NCBI RefSeq assembly: GCF_013363975.1
Contig: NZ_JABWGN010000001.1
Location: 248,001 to 312,000 of the forward strand
Direction: 5' to 3'
DNA from: Nonomuraea montanisoli
Lineage (GTDB): Bacteria > Actinomycetota > Actinomycetes > Streptosporangiales > Streptosporangiaceae
Length of the DNA stretch: 64,000 bases
The notes under the pieces are model-generated. The model saw nothing but the letters and a program-made list of their open reading frames with translations, was not told the DNA's origin and did not search any database. Of this stretch, positions 51,304 to 61,938 are shown in pieces. Within the stretch, counting starts at the first letter, position 1, and the number at the start of each line of letters is the position of its first letter. The translations under genes and the position numbers were made by a program.

Positions 51304-52044
51304 GTGGCCCACATCGATCCGGACAGCCCGGTGCCCAAGTACTTCCAGCTGCGCGAGATCCTGCTGGACCTCATCGACAGCGATGAGCTGCGCATCGGCG
51401 CGGCCATCCCCTCCGAGCGGGAGCTGTGCCAGCGCTTCGGCCTGTCCCGGATGACGGTGCGCCAGGCGGTCGACCACCTGGTGTCCGAGGGAAGGCTGCA
51501 CCGGGTGCCCGGCAAGGGCACCTTCGTCGCCCGGCCCAAGATCGAGCTGGCCCTCCAGCTCACCTCGTTCACCGACGACATGCGCGCCCGCGGCATGGAG
51601 CCCGGCTCGCGCGACCTCGACCGGCGCGTCGTGCGGGCCAGCGCCCACCTGGCCAAGGAGCTGGGCATCCAGCCGGGCGAGGAGGTCCACTTCATCGAGC
51701 GGCTGCGCACCGCCGACGGCGAGCCGCTGTCCATCGAGCGCGCGCACATCCCCGTGCGCCTCGCCCCCGGCCTCGGCGACCTCGACCTGGCCGACAAGTC
51801 GCTGTACGAGCTGCTGGAGACCCGCTACGGCCTCGTCATGGACGCAGGGGAGCTGACCATCGACGGGGGCATCGCCGACCCGAGCGACGCCGACCTGCTC
51901 AAGCTGCCGCGCGGCGGCGCCGTGCTGCTGCTGCAGCGCAGGTCCTTCTCCGGGGGCGTCTGCGCCGAACTGGGCGTCTCGACCTACCGCGCCGACCGCT
52001 ACCAGTTGCGCACCAGCCTGGAAATGCCCGCCAGACGGGGGTGA
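51304..52044 (+). CDS. GntR/HutC-family repressor, DasR-like
   Basis: 246 residues from GTG 51304, with GGGGAGG five bases before. The winged helix spans about 10-75 (PKYFQLREILLDLIDSDELRIGAAIPSERELCQRFGLSRMTVRQAVDHLVSEGRLHRVPGKGTFV). The UTRA effector domain spans about 90-240. In Streptomyces DasR this domain binds GlcN-6-P/GlcNAc-6-P and releases DNA. Location beside a GlcNAc PTS and a palindrome of dasR type supports the same logic. It lies 33 bp upstream of the EIIC gene and is presumably co-transcribed with it. Confidence 0.93.
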   Translation: MAHIDPDSPVPKYFQLREILLDLIDSDELRIGAAIPSERELCQRFGLSRMTVRQAVDHLVSEGRLHRVPGKGTFVARPKIELALQLTSFTDDMRARGMEPGSRDLDRRVVRASAHLAKELGIQPGEEVHFIERLRTADGEPLSIERAHIPVRLAPGLGDLDLADKSLYELLETRYGLVMDAGELTIDGGIADPSDADLLKLPRGGAVLLLQRRSFSGGVCAELGVSTYRADRYQLRTSLEMPARRG

Positions 52045-52077
52045 GGGCCCGGCTCCCACCCTCAGGAGGAACGTCCG

Positions 52078-53646
52078 GTGAACGAGACCACCGCCCGGCC
52101 TTCGCCGTTCGCCCGCGCCCTGACCGCCCTCCGGCCCCGGCTCGCGCGGGTGATGAGCGTGCTCCAGCGGCTGGGCCGCTCCCTCATGCTGCCCATCGCC
52201 GCCCTGCCGGCCGCCGCGCTGCTCGTCCGCTTCGGGCAGCCCGACATGCTCGGCTCCAACGGCCCGGCCCCCGGCGGCCTGGCGGACGTGGCCGGGTTCG
52301 CGTGGATGGCGCGGGTCGCCCCGGTGCTGGCCGCGGCGGGCGGCGCCCTGTTCGACAACCTGCCGCTGCTGTTCGCCGTGGGCGTGGCCATCGGGTTCGC
52401 CCGCAAGGCCGACGGGACGACCGCGCTGGCGGCCGTGGTCGGCTATCTGGTGTTCGACCGGGTGTCCAAGGTGATGTTCTTCGGCTCGTCCATCCGCGGC
52501 ACCGTGCTGCTGCGCAAGGTCGAGGACGGCGGGATCAACGAGGTCGTCGACCACGGGCTGCAGAACCCGACCAAGGTGCTCGGCGGCATCATGATGGGGC
52601 TCGTCGCCGCCCTGCTGTGGCAGCGCTTCCACCGGATCAAGCTGCCGTCGTGGCTGGCGTTCTTCGGCGGGCGGCGCTTCGTGCCCATCGTGACCGCCAT
52701 CGTGGCGCTGGTGCTCGGCGTCGTCATCGGCTGGATCTGGCCGGTCCTGGGGGGCTGGATCGGCGACGCCGGCCAGGCCCTCACCACGCTCGGACCGCTC
52801 GGCACCGGCATCTACGGGGTGATCAACCGGCTGCTCATCCCGCTGGGGCTGCACCACTTCGTCAACTCGATCGTGTGGCACGTGGTGCCGCAGTGCGAGG
52901 TGGGTGGGCGGGTCCTCGGCGGTGACTGGAACTGCTACTTCGGCGGGGCCGAGCACTCCGGGCAGTTCATGGCCGGGTTCTTCCCCGTCATGATGTTCGC
53001 GCTGCCGGCCGCCGCGCTGGCCATGTGGCGGGCCGCGCCGCCGCACCGGCGCCGGGCCGTGGGCGGCATCATGCTCTCGGCCGCGCTCACCTCCGTGGTC
53101 ACGGGCATCACGGAGCCGATCGAGTTCGCGTTCATCTTCGTCGCGCCGCTGCTGTTCGTCGTCCACGCGGTGCTGACCGGGATCGCGATGGCGGTGACGA
53201 TGCTGGTCGGGGGGCAGCTCGGGTTCGGCTTCTCCGCGGGACTCCTCGACATGCTGCTGAACGTGAGCAAGTCCAACACCCGCAACCTGCCGGGGATCCT
53301 GGCGATCGGGGTCGTGTACGGGGTCGTGTACTACGTGGTGTTCAGCTTCCTCATCCGGCGGCTGAACATCCTGACGCCGGGACGCGAGCCGGAGCCGGAC
53401 GTGGACTCCGGCGAGCCGCGCACCCCCCGCGACAGGGCCGCCCGCCCGTCCCCCTCCCAGCCGGAACCGTCCGGAACCGGGACGGAGACGGGGACGGGAG
53501 CTGAGACGGGCGGGGGAACGGGCGCGGGACCGGACACGGGCAGGGACACGGGCTCGGGCGCGGGACCGGACACGGGCAGGGACATGGGCGCGGGCGCGGG
53601 ACCGGACACGGGCGCGGGGCCGGCGGGCGACCGGGACACGGGCTGA
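52078..53646 (+). CDS. PTS N-acetylglucosamine-type EIIC permease
   Basis: 522 residues from GTG 52078 with AGGAGG eight bases upstream. The glucose-family EIIC core (about 25-430) has ~10 membrane segments, SLMLPIAALPAAALLVRFG near the start, a GLHHFVNSIVWHV segment and VVTGITEPIEFAFIFVAPLLF with the substrate-binding Glu of the GITE motif. EIIB and EIIA are separate proteins encoded on the other strand. The last ~65 residues are a disordered Gly/Thr/Asp tail of repeats AGPDTGRDTG(S/A)G, which is unusual for this family and likely cytoplasmic. Confidence 0.93.
   Translation: MNETTARPSPFARALTALRPRLARVMSVLQRLGRSLMLPIAALPAAALLVRFGQPDMLGSNGPAPGGLADVAGFAWMARVAPVLAAAGGALFDNLPLLFAVGVAIGFARKADGTTALAAVVGYLVFDRVSKVMFFGSSIRGTVLLRKVEDGGINEVVDHGLQNPTKVLGGIMMGLVAALLWQRFHRIKLPSWLAFFGGRRFVPIVTAIVALVLGVVIGWIWPVLGGWIGDAGQALTTLGPLGTGIYGVINRLLIPLGLHHFVNSIVWHVVPQCEVGGRVLGGDWNCYFGGAEHSGQFMAGFFPVMMFALPAAALAMWRAAPPHRRRAVGGIMLSAALTSVVTGITEPIEFAFIFVAPLLFVVHAVLTGIAMAVTMLVGGQLGFGFSAGLLDMLLNVSKSNTRNLPGILAIGVVYGVVYYVVFSFLIRRLNILTPGREPEPDVDSGEPRTPRDRAARPSPSQPEPSGTGTETGTGAETGGGTGAGPDTGRDTGSGAGPDTGRDMGAGAGPDTGAGPAGDRDTG
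53480..53645 (+). repeat. Repeat tail of the EIIC gene
   Basis: In-frame, imperfect tandem units of about 36 bp coding AGPDTGRDxGxG, preceded by shorter TGTE/TGAE units. Very high G content on the coding strand. The stop follows directly after the last unit. Confidence 0.7.
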
Positions 53647-53906
53647 GCGAGGGCGGGCCGGGGATTTCCTGTCGGCCGTTTCGCTCTTATTCTCCGGGCC
53701 GGAAGTCTTGCGGACCGCCCGATGTCGTGACGCGCACGACCGGAAGGCCGCGGGCAACGCGCGGGCACCACTCCAGCTCCGGGTGATCTTCTCCGCCAAC
53801 TCCCCCGAACCGCCGCCCCGATCCGGAAAGCTGGCGGCCGACGTATCCGGGGGCCGGGCCGAAAACTCCTTGTAGCGATCGTCTCCCCCGCGATTCTGGA
53901 GGACCC
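53647..53906. other. Intergenic region between EIIC and Rv3235-like genes
   Basis: 260 bp with no supported gene. Near its right end CTTCGCTCGCGACACG-type repeats begin, but they belong to the next gene's first codons. A promoter for the Rv3235-like gene must lie here; TTGTAGCGATCG near 53872 is the only less GC-rich stretch. Confidence 0.45.
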
Positions 53907-54350
53907 ATGCCGCCCCTTCCCCGTACGCCCTTCGCTCGCGACACGCCCTTCGCTCGCACACGAGCCGCAGACGCCGAACCGCCCGAGGTGGTGGGCTCGC
54001 TCGCCCTGGACACGCGGCATCTGGTGTGGGGCCCGCCGGGCTCGGCGCCGGACGAGCGAGCTCTGCGCCTGCTCGGCCAGGCCCTGGCCGAGGTGCTCAC
54101 CGGCCGCCGGCCGCCCGAGACGGTGGCCGACCGGCTCACCGACCAGGCGTACCGGGAACTGCTGCGGGCGGGACGCATGCTGGACACGCGCCGCCCGCCG
54201 TTCGCGGCCGTCCCCCGCGTGACGGAGCCCGCGGACGGGGTGGTGGAGATGTGCGTGCTGCTGCACTGCGGCGAACGCAGCCACGTCCTGGCCGTACGCC
54301 TGGAACGACGCGGCGTGCAGTGGCTCGTCACCGACTTCGAGACCGCCTGA
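53907..54350 (+). CDS. Rv3235-like conserved actinobacterial protein (DUF6459-like)
   Basis: 147 residues. After a disordered N-terminus (PRTPFARDTPFARTRA, a small repeat) comes a helical then beta domain: ERALRLLGQALAEVLTGRRPPETVADRLTDQAYRELLRAGR and VVEMCVLLHCGERSHVLAVRLERRGVQWLVTDFETA. This matches the protein regularly encoded beside secA in actinobacteria (Rv3235 in M. tuberculosis). No catalytic motif; the context suggests a role tied to secretion (inference). Convergent with secA, with a strong shared terminator between them. Confidence 0.85.
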   Translation: MPPLPRTPFARDTPFARTRAADAEPPEVVGSLALDTRHLVWGPPGSAPDERALRLLGQALAEVLTGRRPPETVADRLTDQAYRELLRAGRMLDTRRPPFAAVPRVTEPADGVVEMCVLLHCGERSHVLAVRLERRGVQWLVTDFETA

Positions 54351-54399
54351 CGGCCTCCCGGACGGGACAAGCCGTCCGGCGGCCGCCCCTTGACGGGGA

Positions 54400-54441
54400 A
54401 CGGCCCCGCTCCCCTCGCCTGAGCGAGAGCAGCGGGGCCGT
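54400..54441. terminator. Bidirectional terminator between Rv3235-like gene and secA
   Basis: An 11-bp perfect stem ACGGCCCCGCT / AGCGGGGCCGT (54400-54410 with 54431-54441) and a 20-base loop with its own small stem. It is placed midway between the two convergent stops. Confidence 0.75.
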
Positions 54442-54466
54442 GAAACCTCAGCCGCGGTCGACCGGG

Positions 54467-57262
<2,796 letters not shown>

Positions 57263-57487
57263 TTTATGTAAAGCTCCTCGCAGGTCTACCCCGGCGGCGC
57301 CGCCAGGAGGAGAGGCCGAGACAAACTTCCCCGTTGCCATGGTAGGCGGTTCCGCCAGCAGACACAGCCACCGCGACATCGAGGGCGCAGGTGATGTCTG
57401 GGAGAATGGGGCGAGGCAGAGGGTATGCCGGTTGACAGCCGGCTCGCACCAAATAGCGGGATATCCGGCAAAGGGAAGGATTTTGTC

Positions 57488-57748
57488 ATGGTTGAGGGCC
57501 AGAAGAGCGAGCAGACTGAGCATCTCGGCAGTCACGGCGGGCGCGCGTCTTCGTGGCTCGCGGTCACCGTCATGCTGATCGGGTTCATCGTCGGCGGTGT
57601 CGGGCTGACCCTGGCGAGCTGGACGCTCGTCTGGGTCGGCGCCGGGGTGATCGTCGTGGGCGGCATCCTGGCGCTCGTCTTCGACATCTTCTCCGACGTC
57701 GTGATCGACGCCCCCCGCGTCGGCATGTCCGTCGAAGACCACCGCTGA
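57488..57748 (+). CDS. HGxxPAAW-family small membrane protein
   Basis: 86 residues from the ATG at 57488, with AAGGGAAGG upstream. The N-terminus [19 protein letters not shown] is the HG..W motif of the HGxxPAAW family (here HGGRASSW). Two membrane helices follow ([19 protein letters not shown] and [20 protein letters not shown]) and a short tail. Such peptides are conserved in actinobacteria, often near tryptophan or division genes, with no known role. Divergent from secA across 225 bp; a strong hairpin terminator follows. Confidence 0.85.
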   Translation: MVEGQKSEQTEHLGSHGGRASSWLAVTVMLIGFIVGGVGLTLASWTLVWVGAGVIVVGGILALVFDIFSDVVIDAPRVGMSVEDHR

Positions 57749-57776
57749 CCCCGAGCCCAGACGGTCTTCCAGGCGC

Positions 57777-57809
57777 AGGAGCGGCGTCACACCACGCGAC
57801 GCCGCTCCT
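57777..57809 (+). terminator. Strong hairpin terminator
   Basis: A 12-bp perfect stem AGGAGCGGCGTC / GACGCCGCTCCT with a 9-base loop, 28 bp after the HGxxPAAW-family stop, followed by TTC. Confidence 0.8.
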
Positions 57810-58297
57810 TCGCATGTCGTCGTTCTGTCGCTGACACCCCACGCGCTCTCCTTGGCGTCTCCGCACGCGACTGATGCTGACCTTCAGGCGCTCCGCGCTC
57901 CTGTCGCCCCGTCCCAGAGCGCGGGCGAGGGCGGCCGTTGTCCCTCCCCGGCCTCGGGCGTGTCGTCGACCCGGCGTCCCCTCCCAGGCCGCCCGGCCCG
58001 ATGTCTGCTCTCGGGCGTGCGGCCGGCCCCACATCACGCTGCCGGGCGCGCCGCGAAGCCGGCCGCGGTTTCTCGGGCGCCGCCGTCGCGGGCCTTCGGG
58101 CGCGGACGGCCCTGAGCGTGGAGAGCGTCGTTCTCGGAGGCGGGCGTGCGGCGAAGCGGCCAGGTTTGTGGTGGACGCTCCGACCCGGCTACCTGCGGAG
58201 AGGTTCCTCCAGATTCTCCCCAGCCGCCCCGCGCTCGCGTTTCTGTCGGTGGGCGGCGCTAGCATGCGCCGCATGCTCGCCTGCCGTACGGAACCGC
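57810..58297. other. Gene-free region left of the TnpB element
   Basis: About 490 bp with no supported gene: the open frames are Arg/Pro/Ser-rich on every strand and have no ribosome sites. It contains many scattered GGGCG/CGGCC words and a few short palindromes, but no long repeat or tRNA end was found. It may be decayed sequence next to the insertion. Confidence 0.5.
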
Positions 58298-58311
58298 TGA
58301 CTTGACTTCCT

Positions 58312-58353
58312 CCCCATGCCTAAGGGCAGGGGATGCCAACCTTCACAGGTTGG
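58312..58353 (-). ncRNA. Probable 3' part of the TnpB guide (omega/reRNA) RNA
   Basis: On the reverse strand the 3' end of tnpB folds into two hairpins: CCAACC-TGTGAA-GGTTGG (58336-58353) and then the CCCC..TGGGG end hairpin (58312-58332). In characterised IS200/IS605 elements the guide RNA scaffold overlaps the end of tnpB and the right end, and the guide is the flanking DNA just beyond. By that rule the guide would derive from bases left of ~58300 (inference). Confidence 0.5.
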
Positions 58354-59540
58354 GGTTCCTGATTCCCAGGCGACTGCACCCGGAGGGCCCCGGAATGTCT
58401 GACGTCACCTCCACAGGCAGTCACGGCAAGACCTGCCGCCAGGATGTTCTTCGCGGCGTTGACGTCCCGGTCGTGCCGGGTGCCGCAGGACGGGCACTGC
58501 CACGTCCGGATGCCGAGCGGAAGCTGCGTGAGCAGGTGCCCGCAGGCCGAGCAGGTCTTGGAGCTGGGCAGCCAGCGGTCGACCACGATCAGCTGACGGC
58601 CGTGTCTGGCCGCTTTGTATTCGAGCATGCGGCGGAAGGCGCCCCACCCGCAGTCGGAGATGGCCTTGGCCAGCTTCCGGTTGCGGACCATGTTGGCCAC
58701 GGCCAAGTCCTCGATCACGATCACGTCGTGGTCGCGCACCAGCCGCGTGCTGGTCTTGTGCAGGAAGTCCGTCCGGGACGCGCGCACCTTCCGGTGGGCG
58801 CGGGCAACCTTCGCTCTCGCCTTGCGGTGGTTGCTCGACCCGCGAATCTTGCGCGCTTGGCGGCGCTGGTAGCGGGCCAGGTTGCGGTCCCGCCTGGCCA
58901 GATGGCGCGGGTTCGGGATCCTTTCGCCGTCGGAGGTGATGGCGAAGTCCTTCACCCCGAGATCAACAGCGACCATGGCTCCGATCACGGGCAACTGGTC
59001 CGGGGCGGGGACGTCGATGGCGAAGGAGACGTACCACCGTCCGCACGGATCCTTGGAGACGGCCACCGTGGTCGGGTCGATCGACGCCGGGTCAACCTCG
59101 GGCCAGGACCAGACGAAGGCCAGGGGCCTGTCCATCTTCGCGAGGAGCAGCCGCCCGTCGCGGTAGCGAAACCCGGACCGGGTGTATTCGGCCGACTGCC
59201 GTCCAGTGCGAGACTTGTAACGCGGGTATCTGGCGCGTCCGGCGAAGAAGTTCGCGAACGCCGTCTGCTGGTGGCGGATCGTCTGCTGCAGTGGGACCGA
59301 GGAGACCTCGTTCAGCCATGCCAGCTCGTCGGTGGCCTTCATCGCGGTGAGATGGGCGTTGGCCTGGATGAGACCGGTCTTCGCCCGCTGGGTGCGATAG
59401 CGGTCGTGCCGCCAGGCCAGGGTGCGGTTCCAGACGACGCGTACGCAGCCGAACGTGCGATTCAGCACGCCGGCCTGCTCAGGCGGCGGGTACGCCCGGC
59501 ACTTGTACGCCGTTCTCACAAATCCATTTTGACGAATCAC
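58320..59540 (-). CDS. tnpB: TnpB RNA-guided endonuclease/transposase-associated protein
   Basis: 406 residues from ATG 59540; GTG 59519 (VRTAYKCRAYPPPEQ) is the more usual family start. The N-terminal wedge/HTH domain has AGVLNRTFGCVRVVWNRTLAWR. The split RuvC nuclease has Asp in AVDLGVKDFAITSDG, Glu in VIVIEDLAVANM and Asp in HDRDVNAAKNIL, so all three acidic residues are present. The zinc ribbon is CSACG..CPSCG. The protein looks intact and able to cut DNA beside a TAM under RNA guidance (family knowledge). Its 3' end overlaps the element's end hairpins. Confidence 0.93.
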   Translation of the reverse strand: MIRQNGFVRTAYKCRAYPPPEQAGVLNRTFGCVRVVWNRTLAWRHDRYRTQRAKTGLIQANAHLTAMKATDELAWLNEVSSVPLQQTIRHQQTAFANFFAGRARYPRYKSRTGRQSAEYTRSGFRYRDGRLLLAKMDRPLAFVWSWPEVDPASIDPTTVAVSKDPCGRWYVSFAIDVPAPDQLPVIGAMVAVDLGVKDFAITSDGERIPNPRHLARRDRNLARYQRRQARKIRGSSNHRKARAKVARAHRKVRASRTDFLHKTSTRLVRDHDVIVIEDLAVANMVRNRKLAKAISDCGWGAFRRMLEYKAARHGRQLIVVDRWLPSSKTCSACGHLLTQLPLGIRTWQCPSCGTRHDRDVNAAKNILAAGLAVTACGGDVRHSGALRVQSPGNQEPQPVKVGIPCP

Positions 59541-59640
59541 GCACTCAAGAACACCCGCTTGGCGTGAAGCATGTGCAGGTGGTGTCCAGCTTTTCCTCCC
59601 CAGGGCTGAGGCCCGGGGGCTCCAGCCTTAAGGAGTTTTG

Positions 59641-61086
59641 ATGACCGACCTGACCGCCGACGAGGCGCGCCGGATCATCCTGCGCGCGCAGGGCCTGCTC
59701 GGCGCCGAGGGGCGCAAGGGCGGCCCGCGCGGCATGCTGCGCAGGCTCGGCGCGGTGCAGCTCGACACGATCTCGGTCCTGGCCCGGTCCCACGAGCTGG
59801 TCGCCTACGCGCGCCTCGGAGCCGTCGGCAGGGCGGCGGTCGAGCGCGCCTACTGGCACGACCCGGCGCAGAGCTTCGAATACTGGTGCCACGCCGCCTG
59901 CATCCTGCCGATCGAGCACTGGCCGCTCTACGCCTTCCGCCGCCGCGCCTACCGGGAGCGGGGCTTCCGCTGGCACGATGTCCCCTACGACCAGGTCGAG
60001 AAGCTGCTGCGGCAGGTGCGCGAGTCCGGCCCCGTCACCACCGCCGAGGTGGGCGGCGCGCGGGCGGCCAGGCGGTCCGACGGCGACGGGCAGGCCGGCG
60101 AGTGGTGGGACTGGTCCGAGTCCAAGATCGCGCTGGAGTGGCTGCTCGACATCGGCGAGCTGGTCTGCACCCGGCGCGTCGGCTGGCGGCGGGTCTACGA
60201 CCTCGCCGAGCGCGTCGTCCCCGCCGACCTGCTGGCCGAGGACCTCACCGACGAGGAGTGCGTCGTACGCCTCGCGCGTGTCGCCGGCCGCGCGCTGGGC
60301 GTCGCGACCCGGGGCGATCTGATCGACTTCCTGCGGCTCAAGGGCAAGTACGCCGCGATGCTCGACGAGTGCCTGCTCAGCGGCGCGGCCGGGCTCGTGC
60401 CGGTGACCGTGTCGGGCTGGCCGGTCCGGGACGCGCCGCGCGGCGGGAGCGCTAACGGCGGGAGCACGAACGGCGGCGGCGCGTCCGGCGGGAGCGCTGA
60501 CGGCGGGAGCGCGTCCGGCGGCGGCGCGAGCGCGGACGGCCGGAGCGCGGGCGACGGCGATGCGAGCGGCAGCAGCGGCAGCGGCAGCGGCAGCGGCAAG
60601 GTGACGATCGCGGTCAACGGGCGGGCCGCGGGTTCAGGCCGGGCCGCCGTCCGGGCCAAGACGGTCAAGGGCGCCGCCGCGTGGGCCGACCCCGAGGCGC
60701 TGGCCGCCGAGCCGCGCGGCCGGCACCGCACCACGCTGGTCTCGCCGTTCGACTCGCTCATCTGGCACCGGGGCCGCACCGAGCGGGTCTTCGGCTTCGC
60801 GTACACGCTGGAGCTGTACGTGCCGCGCCACAAGCGCGTGCACGGCTACTTCACGATGCCCGTGCTGGCCGGGGGCAGGCTGATCGGAAGGGTCGATCCC
60901 GCGCGCGAGGGTTCCACGCTGGTGGCGCGGCAGCTCAGTCTGGAGCCCGGGCTGAGCGGCGCCCGGTGGGCCGACGCGCTGCGCGACGCCCTCTGGTCGG
61001 CCGCCGAGTGGGTGGGCTGCGACGCCGTACGGGTCGAACGGGCCGCCCCGGGCCTCGCCGCCCACCTGGAGACGGCCGTCAGGTGA
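59641..61086 (+). CDS. YcaQ/AlkZ-type winged-helix DNA glycosylase family protein
   Basis: 481 residues from the ATG at 59641 with AAGGAG nearby. The family core (HTH_42) begins LTADEARRIILRAQGLL, and the catalytic Q-x-D motif is in LGAVQLDTISVLARSHELV. E. coli YcaQ/AlkX uses QxD to excise base lesions and crosslinks, whereas Streptomyces AlkZ uses QxQ, so this is the YcaQ type. The later blocks EWWDWSESKIALEWLLDIGELVCTRRVGWRRVYDLAERV and LVSPFDSLIWHRGRTERVFGFAYTLELYVP are conserved. A Gly/Ser/Ala/Asn low-complexity insert (about 266-320) interrupts the fold. Its promoter region is occupied by the TnpB element. Confidence 0.88.
   Translation: MTDLTADEARRIILRAQGLLGAEGRKGGPRGMLRRLGAVQLDTISVLARSHELVAYARLGAVGRAAVERAYWHDPAQSFEYWCHAACILPIEHWPLYAFRRRAYRERGFRWHDVPYDQVEKLLRQVRESGPVTTAEVGGARAARRSDGDGQAGEWWDWSESKIALEWLLDIGELVCTRRVGWRRVYDLAERVVPADLLAEDLTDEECVVRLARVAGRALGVATRGDLIDFLRLKGKYAAMLDECLLSGAAGLVPVTVSGWPVRDAPRGGSANGGSTNGGGASGGSADGGSASGGGASADGRSAGDGDASGSSGSGSGSGKVTIAVNGRAAGSGRAAVRAKTVKGAAAWADPEALAAEPRGRHRTTLVSPFDSLIWHRGRTERVFGFAYTLELYVPRHKRVHGYFTMPVLAGGRLIGRVDPAREGSTLVARQLSLEPGLSGARWADALRDALWSAAEWVGCDAVRVERAAPGLAAHLETAVR
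60440..60600 (+). repeat. Gly/Ser-rich codon repeat insert
   Basis: In-frame imperfect repeats coding GGSANGGSTNGGG.. then GSSGSGSGSG, about 53 residues. The codons are GGC/AGC/GCG-biased. Flanking conserved blocks continue on both sides, so it is an internal linker rather than a fusion joint. Confidence 0.75.
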
Positions 61087-61777
61087 TCTCCAGCATGCGC
61101 TCGCGCACGGCGTAGACCACGGCCTCCATGCGCGAGTGCAGCTGCAGCTTGTCCAGGATGTTGCGGACGTGGTTCTTCACCGTGTTCTCGCTGATGAACA
61201 GCTGCTTGGCGATCTCCCGGTTGTTCATGCCCTTGGCGACCAGGCGCAGCACCTCCATCTCGCGCTCGGTGAGCCGTGGGACCGGCAGCTGGGGGGGCCG
61301 CTCGGCCTCCTTGCGGCTCATGTTCGCGAACTCGGTGATGAGCTTGGCCGCCATGGCCGGGTTGATGAGCGACTGGCCCTCGTGGACGCCGCGCACCGCC
61401 GCCGGGACGTCGTTGATCTGGACGTCCTTGAGCAGGTAGCCCGTCGCACCGGCCTTGATGGCCTCGAAGAGGTCCTCCTCCTCGTCGCTCACCGTCAGCA
61501 TGATGATGCGGGTGCTCGGCACCGAGGCCCGGATGCCCTTGGTGGCCTCGATGCCGTCCTGCCGGGGCATGCGGACGTCCATGAGCGCCACGTCGGGCAT
61601 GAGGCGGTCGGCCAGTTCGACCGCCTCCTGCCCGTCGCTCGCCTCTCCGACCACGTCGATGTCCGGCTCCGCGGCCAGCGCCAGAGCCAGGCTCCGCCTG
61701 ATCAGCTCGTGGTCGTCCACGATCAGCACGCGGATCGGCTCGCCGCCGGGCGCGCCGCCCTCGTCGGGCTCGGTCAC
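61079..61777 (-). CDS. Orphan NarL/LuxR-family response regulator
   Basis: 232 residues from GTG 61777 with GAGGAGG four bases upstream. The receiver domain has acidic D21/D22, phospho-acceptor D67 (LMDVRMPRQDG), Thr in MLTVSD and Lys in YLLKD. The LuxR helix-turn-helix at about 165-230 reads LTEREMEVLRLVAKGMNNREIAKQLFISENTVKNHVRNILDKLQ. No histidine kinase gene lies next to it, so its partner is elsewhere. Its last 8 bp overlap the convergent YcaQ-type gene. It is preceded by the hibernation-factor gene on the same strand. Confidence 0.94.
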   Translation of the reverse strand: MTEPDEGGAPGGEPIRVLIVDDHELIRRSLALALAAEPDIDVVGEASDGQEAVELADRLMPDVALMDVRMPRQDGIEATKGIRASVPSTRIIMLTVSDEEEDLFEAIKAGATGYLLKDVQINDVPAAVRGVHEGQSLINPAMAAKLITEFANMSRKEAERPPQLPVPRLTEREMEVLRLVAKGMNNREIAKQLFISENTVKNHVRNILDKLQLHSRMEAVVYAVRERMLEIT

Positions 61778-61938
61778 GAGGCCTCCTCGGTCAGCATCGC
61801 GACCTCGCTTCGCTCGCTCACACGCACCTGACTGAGCTCGCTCACGTCTCCTCCTCGTCGGGGGGGCCAGAGCCGTTGGACCGATGATGACACGAGTGCC
61901 GGGTCCTCGGTTGGTCGAGAAGATCCTTTAAGACGCTA

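Larger units (their letters stand above)
58298..59636 (-). mobile_element. IS200/IS605-type element carrying only tnpB (IS1341-like)
   Basis: Boundaries are set from two matching, directly oriented hairpins. The right-end hairpin at 58312-58332 is CCCC-a-TGCC/GGCAGGGG with loop TAAG. The left-end hairpin at 59598-59618 is CCCC-a-GGGC/GCCCGGGG with loop TGAG. Both are preceded by CCTCC and both have one bulged A. IS200/IS605 elements lack inverted repeats and are recognised through such subterminal hairpins. No tnpA (Y1 transposase) is present, so movement would need a helper in trans. Exact ends and any target tetra/pentanucleotide cannot be fixed without an empty-site comparison. Confidence 0.75.

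Noticed and set aside
57432-57460. TTGACA as a promoter for the HGxxPAAW-family gene
   Set aside because: The hexamer is perfect but no acceptable -10 lies 16-18 bp downstream (TAGCGG at best), so it is not listed as a promoter.
57852-58305. Overlapping frames left of the TnpB element
   Set aside because: Composition-driven open frames with no ribosome site or homology; region reported as gene-free.
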